Assembly: GCF_023954335.1 (NCBI RefSeq) | Contig: NZ_JAMLIE010000001.1 | Span: forward strand, 1,488,001 to 1,552,000 | DNA: 64,000 bases | DNA from: Aquamicrobium sp. | GTDB lineage: Bacteria > Pseudomonadota > Alphaproteobacteria > Rhizobiales > Rhizobiaceae | Reading direction: 5' to 3' | Part shown: piece after piece, positions 1-8,630 of the stretch | Layout: each line of letters begins with the position of its first letter | Position numbering within the stretch: the stretch's first letter is position 1 | The notes under the pieces: model-generated | Database searches by the model: none | The model's input: only the letters and a program-made list of their open reading frames with translations | Told to the model about the DNA's origin: nothing | Made by a program: the position numbers and the translations under genes

Positions 1-142
1 GAGCCAGCCGCGCGCTTTCGCAACAGCCCCGCGCTCGCGCGCCATCATAATTGCGTGAGACGCGGCAAGGGCCGTCCGTCCGGCGAAATCACCGTTCATG
101 ATGCCCTTTCGCGTCGGCGGGAAACACGCTAGCTTTCGTTTC

Positions 143-751
143 ATGGACCTGTTGGGCAAAAAGAAAGGCATGCCGCGCAGCGGCTTCCTCGACGACCAGT
201 TCCTCATCGCCATGCCGGGCATGAAGGACGAGCGCTTCGCGCGTTCGGTGATCTATGTCTGCGCCCACAGCGAGGAAGGGGCGATGGGCCTGATCATCAA
301 CCAGGCGCAGCAGCTTCTCTTTCCCGACCTCCTGGTCCAGCTCGGCATCCTCGACGAGCGGCAGGCCATACGCCTGCCGGCCAAGACGCGCGACATCGTC
401 GTGCGCCATGGCGGCCCGGTGGACCGCAGCCGCGGCTTCGTCCTGCACAGCGACGACTACACGGTCGAATCCTCGATGCCGGTCTCCGACGAGGTCTGCC
501 TGACGGCGACGGTCGATATCCTCAGGGCGATCTCGGCCGGCAAGGGGCCGCGCCACGCGCTGATGGCGCTCGGCTATTCCGGCTGGGGGGCGGGGCAGCT
601 CGAGCACGAGATCGCCGAGAACGGCTGGCTCACCTGCCCGGCCAATGTCGACCTGCTGTTCGATTCCGACATCGACCGGAAATACGACCGCATCCTCGCC
701 TCGATCGGCATCAACCCGACGCATCTGAGCAGCGAGGCCGGGCACGCCTGA
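143..751 (+). CDS. YqgE/AlgH family protein (UPF0301)
   Basis: Conserved cytoplasmic protein of unknown biochemical role, related to AlgH/YqgE. The N-terminal region GFLDDQFLIAMPGM, followed by VIYVCAHSEEGAMGLIINQ, is the family signature. I start at the ATG at 143 (MDLLGKKKG), which matches the usual length of about 200 residues. An in-frame ATG at 98 would add 15 residues unlike the family. The gene converges on the GGDEF/EAL gene with only 12 bases between stops. The family assignment is secure; the function is not known, and the alginate-regulator name should not be taken literally. Confidence 0.88.
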   Translation: MDLLGKKKGMPRSGFLDDQFLIAMPGMKDERFARSVIYVCAHSEEGAMGLIINQAQQLLFPDLLVQLGILDERQAIRLPAKTRDIVVRHGGPVDRSRGFVLHSDDYTVESSMPVSDEVCLTATVDILRAISAGKGPRHALMALGYSGWGAGQLEHEIAENGWLTCPANVDLLFDSDIDRKYDRILASIGINPTHLSSEAGHA

Positions 752-763
752 GCCGGGCCCGCC

Positions 764-3652
764 TTACGCCTTGACCAGCGGATACTGCTCCTTGAGCAGC
801 CTGAGCGCCACGTCGGCCTGGATCGGCGGGCCGAACAGGAAGCTCTGGACGTATTCGCAGCCCATCTGGCGCAGCTCCAGCGCGTCGTTGTCGTCGGCGA
901 CGCCCTCGGCTACCACCGACAGGCCGAGCTCGTGCGCCATGCCGACCATGGAGCGCAGGAGCACCGAGCGCTTCGGGCTGGTGTCGTCGATGAAGCTCTT
1001 GTCGATCTTGATCGTGTCGAAGGGGAAGCGCGTGAGGTAGGCGAGCGAGGAATAGCCGGTGCCGAAATCGTCGAGCGACAGGCCGATGCCGATCTGGCGC
1101 AGCTTGGCGAGGATGTGGGCCGACTGCTCGGGATTGTCCATCACCAGCGATTCGGTCAGCTCCAGCCGGAAGCAACGCGGCTTGATGTTGGCGCGCGCCA
1201 CCACCGAGCGCACGTCGCTGACGAGATCGCGGCGGATCAGCTGCCGGCTCGACAGGTTGACGGAAACCGACAGCGGCACCTCGCCGACCTGCTTCTGCCA
1301 CATGGCGAGGTCGTCGGCCGCCTGCTGCATGGCGAACAGGCCGAGCGGGACGATGAGGCCGCAATTCTCGGCGACGGGGATGAAATCGGCCGGCGGGATG
1401 GGCCCGCGGCGCGGATGCTCCCAGCGCAGCAGCGCCTCGAAGCCGGCGATCGAGCGGTCCTCCAGCCGCACGATCGGCTGGTAGGCGAGGCGCAGCTCCT
1501 GCCGCTCCACGGCGCGGCGCAAGTCGGATTCGAGCTGGAGCCGGTCGGTGCCGACCGAGCGGAATGCCGGGCGGAACGGCTCGATGCGGTCGCCGCCGAA
1601 GCGCTTGGCCTGGTGCATGGCGAGTTCGGCGTCCTTGACCATCTCGCCGGCATTGGCGTGCGAGGCGGTCCACGAGGCGAGCCCGAGCGAGGCCGACAGC
1701 ACGATCTCGCGCTTGGCGAACATGATCGGCGCGTTGATCGCCTTCTTCATCGCCTCGGCGACCGCGGCGACGCGGGTGGGTTCCTGCTCGGAGACGAGCA
1801 GCATGGCGAACTGGTCGCCACCGAAGCGCGACAGCGAATCCTGCGGCTTGAGCAGCCGATGCAGACGCCGCGCGATGGTGAGCAGGATGGTATCGCCGGC
1901 CGAGATGCCGAGGCCGTCATTGACCTGCTTGAACCGGTCGATGTCGACGACGATGACGGTCGGCCGCACGCTCTCGCCCGTCCGCGCGATGGAGATCAGC
2001 GCGTCCAGCCGGTCGAGGAACAGCTCGCGCGTCGGCAGGCCGGTCAGGTTGTCGTGGACGGCGTCGTGCAGCAGGCGCTCCTCGGCCTTCTTCTGCTCGG
2101 TCACGTCGACCAGCGTGCCGACGCAGCGGATGATCTCGCCGTCCGAGCCGATGATCGGCCGCGCCTTCAGCGTGAACCAGTGATAGTGCCCGTCGGCGCC
2201 GCGCATGCGGAAGGATTGCGACACGCGCCCGCGCCGGTGCTCCAGGATGACGTCGAGCGTGGTGCGGAACGTGTCCCGGTCCTCGGCATGCAGCGCCGGC
2301 AGCCAGTTGCGCGCCGGGCCGTGCAGGCTGCCCTGCGGCAGGCCGAGCTGGCGCGTGACGTCGGGCCGGGTGATGACGCGGTCGCGCAGCACGTCCCAGT
2401 CCCAGACCGTGTCGCCCGAGCCGGCGATGGCCAGCGCTTGCCGCTCCATGTCGCTGAACAGCCCCTGATGCAGCGCGCCGCCGGCGAAGGCGTGCTGCAT
2501 GACGGTGAAGCCGATCAGCAGGATGATGAGCACCAGCCCGCCGCCGAGCGCCGGTTGGACGATGTCGTTGTCGAGCGCGCCGGTGACCGCCATCCACGAG
2601 CCGGCGAGCCAGACGAGGATCATCAGCCAGCTCGGCACCAGCATGATGGCGCGGTCATAGCCCCGCGCCGACAGGAAGGCGATGATGCCGAGGCCGACGA
2701 CGGCGGTGAGCGCGAAGGAGAAGCGCGCGATGCCGGAGGCGACGGACGGGTCGAACAGCAGCACGCCCGACAGCGCGACCAGCGCCAGCACCCATGTGAA
2801 CGCGCCGTAGCTGAAGTGGAGGTGCCAGCGGTTGAGGTTCAGATAGGTGTAGAGGAACACGACCAGCGTCGCGGCGAGCGCGATCTCGGTGCCGGCGCGC
2901 CACAAACGCTCCGAGCCGGCGGTGATCTCCAGCACCTGGTTCAGGAAGCCGAAATCGATGCAGATATAGGCCAGCACCGCCCATGACAGCGCCGCCGTCG
3001 CCGGGAACATCGACGTGCCCTTGACCACGAACAGGATGGTCAGGAACAGCGCCAGGAGGCCGGCGATGCCGATGACGATGCCGCGGAACAGCGTGTAGGA
3101 GTTCATCGTGTCCTTGTAGGCGTCCGGCTCCCACAGATAGACCTGCGGCAGCCGGGGCGAGGACAATTCGGCGATGAAGGTGACGATGGAGCCGGGGTTC
3201 AGCGTCACGAGGAAGATGTCGGCGTCGCGGCTCGCCTGCCGGTCGAGCGTGAAGCCCTCGCTCGGCGTGATGGCGGCGATGCGGTTGGAGCCGAGGTCTG
3301 GCCAGATCAGCCCCGAATTGACGAGGCGGTAGTGCGGCGCGACGATCAGCCGGTCGAGCTGGCGGTCGGTGGTGTTGGCGAGCGCGAACACGGCCCAGTC
3401 GCCGCTGGAGCGCTCGTCGAGCGCCTCGACCTCGATGCGCCGCACGATGCCGTCGATGCCCGGCGCGGTCGAGACCTGGAAGTTCTGGCCCTGGTTGCGG
3501 TAGATCTCGACGGCGCGCGACAGGTCGAGCGCGACGTCCTCGCGGGAAATCTTGATCGGCTCGATGGCGGAGGCCGGAAAGGAGAACACCAGAAGGAGAA
3601 GCGCCAGAAAGGCGCATGCGAGCCGTTGCCCCGTTCGCGTCGTCGCCGTCAA
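764..3652 (-). CDS. 7TM sensor with PAS, degenerate GGDEF and intact EAL domains
   Basis: Membrane cyclic-di-GMP protein of about 962 residues. In order: a signal/anchor helix (about 11-29), a periplasmic 7TMR-DISM-type extracellular domain, a block of seven or so hydrophobic helices, a PAS fold, a GGDEF domain and a C-terminal EAL domain. The GGDEF signature reads GGDQF (residues 611-615, codons at 1808-1822), so cyclase activity is doubtful. EAL keeps FEALLRW, ELTESLV, DDFGTGYSS, IKIDKSF and AEGV, consistent with an active phosphodiesterase. It is the last gene of a leftward thrC - M16 - GNAT operon. I chose a TTG start just 4 bases past the GNAT stop, with GAGAGG upstream. An ATG at 3709 would overlap the GNAT gene and add sequence that is only its shadow. 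Start uncertain, product secure. Confidence 0.85.
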   Translation of the reverse strand: MTATTRTGQRLACAFLALLLLVFSFPASAIEPIKISREDVALDLSRAVEIYRNQGQNFQVSTAPGIDGIVRRIEVEALDERSSGDWAVFALANTTDRQLDRLIVAPHYRLVNSGLIWPDLGSNRIAAITPSEGFTLDRQASRDADIFLVTLNPGSIVTFIAELSSPRLPQVYLWEPDAYKDTMNSYTLFRGIVIGIAGLLALFLTILFVVKGTSMFPATAALSWAVLAYICIDFGFLNQVLEITAGSERLWRAGTEIALAATLVVFLYTYLNLNRWHLHFSYGAFTWVLALVALSGVLLFDPSVASGIARFSFALTAVVGLGIIAFLSARGYDRAIMLVPSWLMILVWLAGSWMAVTGALDNDIVQPALGGGLVLIILLIGFTVMQHAFAGGALHQGLFSDMERQALAIAGSGDTVWDWDVLRDRVITRPDVTRQLGLPQGSLHGPARNWLPALHAEDRDTFRTTLDVILEHRRGRVSQSFRMRGADGHYHWFTLKARPIIGSDGEIIRCVGTLVDVTEQKKAEERLLHDAVHDNLTGLPTRELFLDRLDALISIARTGESVRPTVIVVDIDRFKQVNDGLGISAGDTILLTIARRLHRLLKPQDSLSRFGGDQFAMLLVSEQEPTRVAAVAEAMKKAINAPIMFAKREIVLSASLGLASWTASHANAGEMVKDAELAMHQAKRFGGDRIEPFRPAFRSVGTDRLQLESDLRRAVERQELRLAYQPIVRLEDRSIAGFEALLRWEHPRRGPIPPADFIPVAENCGLIVPLGLFAMQQAADDLAMWQKQVGEVPLSVSVNLSSRQLIRRDLVSDVRSVVARANIKPRCFRLELTESLVMDNPEQSAHILAKLRQIGIGLSLDDFGTGYSSLAYLTRFPFDTIKIDKSFIDDTSPKRSVLLRSMVGMAHELGLSVVAEGVADDNDALELRQMGCEYVQSFLFGPPIQADVALRLLKEQYPLVKA

Positions 3653-3656
3653 CCGC

Positions 3657-4259
3657 CTAAGCCTCTCGTCTCGCTGGTGCCGGGCCCGGATCGCCGGCGA
3701 CCCGCGCATAGATGTAGTGATCCTGCCAGACGCCGTTGATGCGCAGGTAGGACCGCAACAGTCCTTCCCGCTCGAATCCGGCTTTTTCAAGTACGCGGAT
3801 CGAGCGCACATTGCCCGGAATACAGGCCGCTTCGATGCGGTGCAACCTCATGGTTTCGAAAGCGTGAACGACGAGCGTCCGCACGGCGTCCTGCATGTAG
3901 CCGCGTCCGGCATGGCGCTCGCCGGTCCAGTAGCCGATCTGCGCTGACTGCGCGACCCCGTAGCGGATGTTGCCAAGGGTGATGCCGCCGACGAGGCGGC
4001 CCGCCTCCTTCTCGAAGATGAGATAGGCGATGGCGATGCCGGCCTCGAAATCCTCGTGGTAGCGGCGCATGCGCCGCCGCCAGCCGGAACGGTCGAGCTC
4101 GTCGCCGGCCCAGCGAGGCTCCCACGGTTCGAGGAAGCCGCGGCTCTCGCGGCGCAGCGCCGACCAGGCGGAAAAGTCCGAATTTCGCGGCGCGCGCAGC
4201 CTTACCCGACTGCCCTCGAGTGCCGGCGGCTCGCGGCGAAGGAGGGGCAGCTTCAGCAT
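3657..4259 (-). CDS. GNAT N-acetyltransferase, RimJ/RimL type
   Basis: A 200-residue acetyltransferase that transfers acetyl from acetyl-CoA, probably to a protein N-terminus or small amine. The RimJ-like layout is visible: an opening SRVRLRAPRNSDFSAW, then IGYWTGERHAGRGYMQDAV with the acetyl-CoA-binding loop (R-G-Y variant of Q/RxxGxG/A), and RIEAACIPGNVRSIRVLEKAGF near the C-terminus, typical of RimJ/RimL. The start is an ATG 17 bases after the M16 peptidase stop, so it is in the same operon. The substrate cannot be read from sequence. Confidence 0.87.
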   Translation of the reverse strand: MLKLPLLRREPPALEGSRVRLRAPRNSDFSAWSALRRESRGFLEPWEPRWAGDELDRSGWRRRMRRYHEDFEAGIAIAYLIFEKEAGRLVGGITLGNIRYGVAQSAQIGYWTGERHAGRGYMQDAVRTLVVHAFETMRLHRIEAACIPGNVRSIRVLEKAGFEREGLLRSYLRINGVWQDHYIYARVAGDPGPAPARREA

Positions 4260-4276
4260 GGCGCGCGGCCGAAGGA

Positions 4277-5575
4277 TCAGACGGCGAGCTTGTGCCGCAC
4301 CTGCGCGGGCGTCGATCCGCCGAGGCTGTCGCTGACCGCCTCGAAGGCCGGCAGGGCCGAGACGGGGCCGATGGCGGCAAGCGTCGGGCGCGTCGAGAAC
4401 AGGCGCGAGGACAGATCCGTCAGGCGCTCGACCGTCAGCTTGGAGAGCCTGTCGACCAGCTCCTCGGTGGCGATGGGGCGGCCGAACAGCAGGAGCTGGC
4501 GCGCGATCTGCGAGGCGCGGGAGGCCGCGCTCTCGTGCGACATCATCAGGCCGGCGCGATACTGGGCGCGGGCACGGTTCAGCTCTTCCTCGGTGATGTC
4601 CTCGCCGGCGCGGCGCAGCTCGTTGACGATGACTGGCACCAGCTCGGCGATGTCCTCCCTGCCGGTGGCGGCATGGACGCCGAAGATGCCGGTGTCGGAA
4701 AAGCCCCAGTGGAAGGCGTAGACCGAATAGCAAAGGCCGCGCTTCTCGCGCACTTCCTGGAAGAGGCGCGAGGACATACCGCCGCCGAGGATCATCGACA
4801 GGACCTGGCTCGCGTAGAAGTCGCGCACGTGATAGGCGCGGCCCTCGAAGCCGAGCACGATCTGCGCGTCCATCAGGTCGCGGCCCTCGCGGAAATCGCC
4901 GCCGATATAGGTCGCGGTCTCGGGCGCGTCGGTGGTGGCGTGCGTGCGGAAGGCGCCCAGCCGCTTCTCGACCTCGCGGACGAAATCGTCGTGGGCGACG
5001 CCGCCGGCGGCGACCACCACCATGCGCTCGGCGCCGTACTGGCGCTGCATGAAGGCATGGAGCTGCGCCGAGGTGAAGGATTCGACCGTTTCCGGCGTGC
5101 CGAGGATCGAGCGGCCGAGCGCCTGGTCGCGGAACGCGGTCTCGGTGAAGCGGTCAAAGACGATGTCGTCGGGCGTGTCGTGCGCCGCGCCGATCTCCTG
5201 CAGGATGACGTGCTGCTCGCGCTCCAGCTCGTGCGGGTCGAACAGGGAATCGTTGAGGATGTCGGCGAGGATGTCGATGGCCAGCGGCATGTCGTCCTTG
5301 AGCACGCGGGCGTAGAAGGACGTGGTCTCGACGCTGGTCGCGGCGTTGATCTCGCCGCCGACATCCTCGATCTCGGAGGCGATCTTCCAGGCGCTGCGGC
5401 CGCTCGTGCCCTTGAAGGCCATGTGCTCGAGCAGGTGGGCGAGCCCGTGCTCGTCCCCGCGCTCGTCACGCGCGCCGGATTTGACCCAGACGCCGAGCGC
5501 CACGGATTCGATATGCGGCAACGTTTCCGTGGCGACCGTGAGGCCGTTGGACAGCCGGCTTACCTCAACACCCAT
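4277..5575 (-). CDS. M16 family zinc peptidase (processing-peptidase-like)
   Basis: Pitrilysin-family metallopeptidase of 432 residues, similar in size and layout to mitochondrial processing peptidase beta and bacterial relatives. The inverted zinc motif HLLEH is at residues 47-51, with the downstream glutamate expected in the ETTSFYARVLKDD / EREQHVILQEI region. No signal peptide is visible, so it is probably cytoplasmic. It lies 10 bases after thrC and upstream of a GNAT gene, an order often kept in Rhizobiales. The substrate is unknown. Confidence 0.9.
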   Translation of the reverse strand: MGVEVSRLSNGLTVATETLPHIESVALGVWVKSGARDERGDEHGLAHLLEHMAFKGTSGRSAWKIASEIEDVGGEINAATSVETTSFYARVLKDDMPLAIDILADILNDSLFDPHELEREQHVILQEIGAAHDTPDDIVFDRFTETAFRDQALGRSILGTPETVESFTSAQLHAFMQRQYGAERMVVVAAGGVAHDDFVREVEKRLGAFRTHATTDAPETATYIGGDFREGRDLMDAQIVLGFEGRAYHVRDFYASQVLSMILGGGMSSRLFQEVREKRGLCYSVYAFHWGFSDTGIFGVHAATGREDIAELVPVIVNELRRAGEDITEEELNRARAQYRAGLMMSHESAASRASQIARQLLLFGRPIATEELVDRLSKLTVERLTDLSSRLFSTRPTLAAIGPVSALPAFEAVSDSLGGSTPAQVRHKLAV

Positions 5576-5585
5576 TTTATCGTAC

Positions 5586-7025
5586 TCAGCTCCCCGAACG
5601 CGATCCTGCCGCTCCCGACGCGGCTCTGGTCAGCCGGCTGATATGATCTTCCACCATTTTACGGTCGGATGGAAGCACGCTGTAACGCTCCTCGCGCTCC
5701 ATCAGGTCGCCGAGCCATGCGGGCAGGGCCGGGCGCGTGCCTGAGGCTTCCTCGACCGCGGCGGGGAACTTGGCCGGATGGGCGGTGGATAGCACCACCA
5801 TCGGCGTGCGGCCGTCCCCGGCCTTTCCCCGCGCCGCGTCGCGCGCGACCTTGACCGCGGTGGCGGTGTGCGGGTCGATCAGGTAGCCGGTGCCGGCGAG
5901 CACGGATTTGATCGTCGCCGCCGTCTCCTCCATGGTCGAGCGGCCGGCGTCGAAGTCGCGGCGGATCGCCTCCAGCGTCCCTTCGGGCACCGCGAAGCGG
6001 CCCGACTGCTTCAGCCCGTCCATGCAGCGGACGACGGCCTCGGCGTTGCGGCCCGAGGCCTCGTAGAGCAGGCGCTCAAAATTGGACGACACCTGGATGT
6101 CCATCGACGGCGAGGTGGTCTCGGTGACGCCGCGCGTCTCGTAGACGCCGGCGGCGAGGGTGCGCGCGAGGATGTCGTTGTCGTTGGTGGCGATGATGAG
6201 CCGCTCGATGGGCAGGCCCATGCGCCGCGCCGCGTAGCCCGCGAAGATGTCGCCGAAATTCCCCGTCGGCACGGTGAAGGAGACCGGACGGTCCGGCGCG
6301 CCGAGCGACAGGGCCGAGGAGAAATAATAGACGATCTGGGCCATGATCCGCGCCCAGTTGATCGAGTTGACGCCGGCGAGCGCGACACCGTCGCGGAAGG
6401 CATGGTGGTTGAACATGCCCTTCACGATGTCCTGGCAATCGTCGAAATTGCCTTCGAGCGCGATGGCATGGACGTTGCCGGCGCTTGACGTCGTCATCTG
6501 GCGCTGCTGGACCGGCGAGACGCGGCCATGCGGGAACAGGATGAAGATGTCGGTGCGGTCACGGCCGGCGAAGGCCTCGATGGCCGCGCCGCCCGTGTCG
6601 CCCGAGGTCGCGCCGGCGATGGTGGCCCGCTCGCCGCGCGCGGCCAGCACATGGTCCATCAGCCGCGCCAGGAGCTGCATGGCCACGTCCTTGAAGGCGA
6701 GCGTCGGCCCGTGGAACAGCTCGAGCACGAACTCGTTTGGCCCGGTCTGGATGAGCGGGCAGGTGGCGTCGTGGCGGAAGGTCGAATAGGCCTCGCGCAC
6801 GATGCCGGCGAAGGTGCGCTCGTCGATCTCGCCGCCGAGGAACGGCGTCAGCAGCCTGACCGCGAGGTCGGGATAGGAAAGCCCCCTCAGGGCGCGGATC
6901 TCGTCGGGCGAGAGCTGCGGCCATTCGACGGGCACGTAGAGCCCGCCGTCGCGGGCCAGCCCCGCCAGCAGCACGTCGCAGAATCCCAGTTCGGGCGCGC
7001 CGCCCCTTGTGCTTATATAGCGCAT
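5586..7025 (-). CDS. thrC: Threonine synthase
   Basis: PLP-dependent lyase converting O-phospho-L-homoserine to L-threonine, last step of threonine biosynthesis. The 479-residue product starts MRYISTRGGAPELGF, typical of the long bacterial type. It carries the PLP-lysine motif GPTLAFKDVAMQ, the phosphate-binding ATSGDTGGAAIEAF and the FTVPTGNFGDIFAGY segment. The ATG at 7025 is chosen over one 17 codons upstream because ThrC proteins begin MRYIST. First gene of a leftward four-gene operon (thrC, M16 peptidase, GNAT, GGDEF/EAL). Confidence 0.96.
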   Translation of the reverse strand: MRYISTRGGAPELGFCDVLLAGLARDGGLYVPVEWPQLSPDEIRALRGLSYPDLAVRLLTPFLGGEIDERTFAGIVREAYSTFRHDATCPLIQTGPNEFVLELFHGPTLAFKDVAMQLLARLMDHVLAARGERATIAGATSGDTGGAAIEAFAGRDRTDIFILFPHGRVSPVQQRQMTTSSAGNVHAIALEGNFDDCQDIVKGMFNHHAFRDGVALAGVNSINWARIMAQIVYYFSSALSLGAPDRPVSFTVPTGNFGDIFAGYAARRMGLPIERLIIATNDNDILARTLAAGVYETRGVTETTSPSMDIQVSSNFERLLYEASGRNAEAVVRCMDGLKQSGRFAVPEGTLEAIRRDFDAGRSTMEETAATIKSVLAGTGYLIDPHTATAVKVARDAARGKAGDGRTPMVVLSTAHPAKFPAAVEEASGTRPALPAWLGDLMEREERYSVLPSDRKMVEDHISRLTRAASGAAGSRSGS

Positions 7026-7144
7026 GATAGTCCGTCCCGTTGCGCCGCCCGCGGCGCGGTCTTCGAAAAACCGCAATCGCGCGGTCGCCTTTTTACTGCG
7101 GCGTTGGTATAGAACGCCAGCTTTGCATGAGGGAAGTGCGGTTC

Positions 7145-7717
7145 ATGGCATTTGTTCGCTTGAAGTCGGCCGGCCTTGCGGCGGCCTGTCTCGCGCTGGC
7201 GCTTTCGGGCTGCCAGTCGGGCGATACGCTCGGCGCGCTCAACATCGGCGGCGGCGGGCAGAGCCAGCCCCCGGCCGGGCAGGAGACGATCACCGCAGCC
7301 GAGCTGTTGGCCTATTGCCCGGCGGTGACGCTGGCCGCCGACAACGCGGTGCTCAATTCCTACCAGCGCGGCGGCGACGGTGACGCGTCGAAGCTCAGCT
7401 ATCGCGCCGCCATCACCGACACGACGCGCAGCTGCACCTATGGCGGCGGCATGACCTCGATAACGATCGGCATCGCCGGTCGCCTCATTCCCGGCCCCGT
7501 GGGCGTTGCCGGGACGGTGCGCCTGCCGCTGCGCATCACCGTCTATCAGGACACGACGGAAATCCACACCCAGCGCTTCGACCATGACGTCGCCATCGCC
7601 GACACGGCCGGCGCGACCCAGTTCATCGTCGTCGACCGCAATTTCTCCATGCCCAACCCGACCTCGCGCAACGTGCGCGTCATCGTCGGCTTCGAGCCGG
7701 CGCCGAAGGGGCGCTAG
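7145..7717 (+). CDS. Putative lipoprotein, unknown function
   Basis: A 190-residue protein with a lipoprotein signal peptide: MAFVRLKSAG, a hydrophobic core, then the lipobox LSGC with the lipidated cysteine about residue 21. The mature part has two more cysteines (AYCPAV and RSCTYGG), which may form a disulfide, and a beta-rich pattern. Glycine/proline-rich linker after the lipobox. The start is set by GAGGGAAG about 9 bases upstream of the ATG at 7145. An in-frame ATG at 7127 lacks this. I do not recognise the domain. Divergent from thrC, so it shares a short promoter region with it. Confidence 0.75.
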   Translation: MAFVRLKSAGLAAACLALALSGCQSGDTLGALNIGGGGQSQPPAGQETITAAELLAYCPAVTLAADNAVLNSYQRGGDGDASKLSYRAAITDTTRSCTYGGGMTSITIGIAGRLIPGPVGVAGTVRLPLRITVYQDTTEIHTQRFDHDVAIADTAGATQFIVVDRNFSMPNPTSRNVRVIVGFEPAPKGR

Positions 7718-7746
7718 CGCCTTCACGAGGTCCGGTGACGGGGCGA

Positions 7747-8436
7747 TCACGCCCCGTCCGACCATTCCGACAGGGCGGCGATGACGGCGGGAAAATCCGC
7801 CCAGCGCCGGATCACCGTTTCCGCGCCGGCCTCCGTCAAGAGGTCGGCATGGCCGGGGTGGCTGTGCGAGCCACCGGTGAAGCCGATGACGCGCATGCCC
7901 GCCGCCCGCGCCCCGGCGATGCCATGGACGGAATCCTCGATCACGAAGGTGGCGCGCGCGTCGGCCGCCATCGTCTTGGCCGCGTGGAGGAAGATGTCGG
8001 GCGCGGGCTTCGGCCGCCCGTCCGGCAGGTCTGCGACCGAGAACACCGCGCCGGGGAAGAAGGGCAGGAGCCCGGCCCGCGTCAGCGTCAATTCCACCCG
8101 CGCCGTGCCCGAATTGGAGCAGACGCAGCGCTTGCCCTTGACGGACGCCACCGCCTCGCGCGCGCCGTCGATGGCCCGGACCTCGCGCGCCAGCCGCTGG
8201 TCGACCAGCCGCTCGACCTCGTCGAGCAGGGTAGCCTGGAAGGGAATGGCCGCCTCCTGCTCGATGCGCAGCATGATGTCCTTGAAGGTCAGGCCGGCAT
8301 AGGTCTCGGCCAGTTCCTCCGGGGTGATGGCAAAGCCCGCCTTGGTCAGAATGTCGGCCTCGACCCGCGCGGCGATGATCTCCGAATCGGCCAGCACGCC
8401 GTCGCAATCGAAGATGACGAGTTCGGGTTGCGGCAT
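7747..8436 (-). CDS. HAD-superfamily hydrolase (phosphoglycolate phosphatase / beta-PGM-like)
   Basis: A 229-residue class I HAD phosphatase. Motif I is FDCDGVLADSE with the nucleophile Asp and the acid/base Asp two residues later. Motif II is the Ser in CSNSGT, motif III the Lys in RPKPAPD, and motif IV is IEDSVHG. A helical cap sits between motifs I and II, as in subfamily IA enzymes. Substrate not predictable: a sugar phosphate or phosphoglycolate is likely. It converges on the lipoprotein gene and is divergent from ccrM. Confidence 0.9.
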   Translation of the reverse strand: MPQPELVIFDCDGVLADSEIIAARVEADILTKAGFAITPEELAETYAGLTFKDIMLRIEQEAAIPFQATLLDEVERLVDQRLAREVRAIDGAREAVASVKGKRCVCSNSGTARVELTLTRAGLLPFFPGAVFSVADLPDGRPKPAPDIFLHAAKTMAADARATFVIEDSVHGIAGARAAGMRVIGFTGGSHSHPGHADLLTEAGAETVIRRWADFPAVIAALSEWSDGA

Positions 8437-8630
8437 CGGCGGGACCTTTCGGGACGATGGGCGGGACGGGGAAGCCGCGCGGCATACACCATGGTTCTCC
8501 GGACGGCAAATCGCGCCGGGCTTGCCGCACGGGAGATCGGGTAGGAAATCGGGCCGCGCTTCATTAAAAATTTACCGGAAAAGGTAACCATAACGGCGAG
8601 TTAAGAGTAACCCGCGTTCCCGGTGTACCC

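Noticed and set aside
1..48. Possible leftward gene start at ATG 46-48 (MMARERGAVAKARGWL)
   Set aside because: Only 16 codons are in the window and no known start or ribosome site could be confirmed. It may be the start of a divergent gene.
8562..8630. CtrA-like motif in the ccrM promoter
   Set aside because: TTAA and GTAACC fragments are present but no TTAA-N7-TTAAC spacing fits, so I do not call a site.
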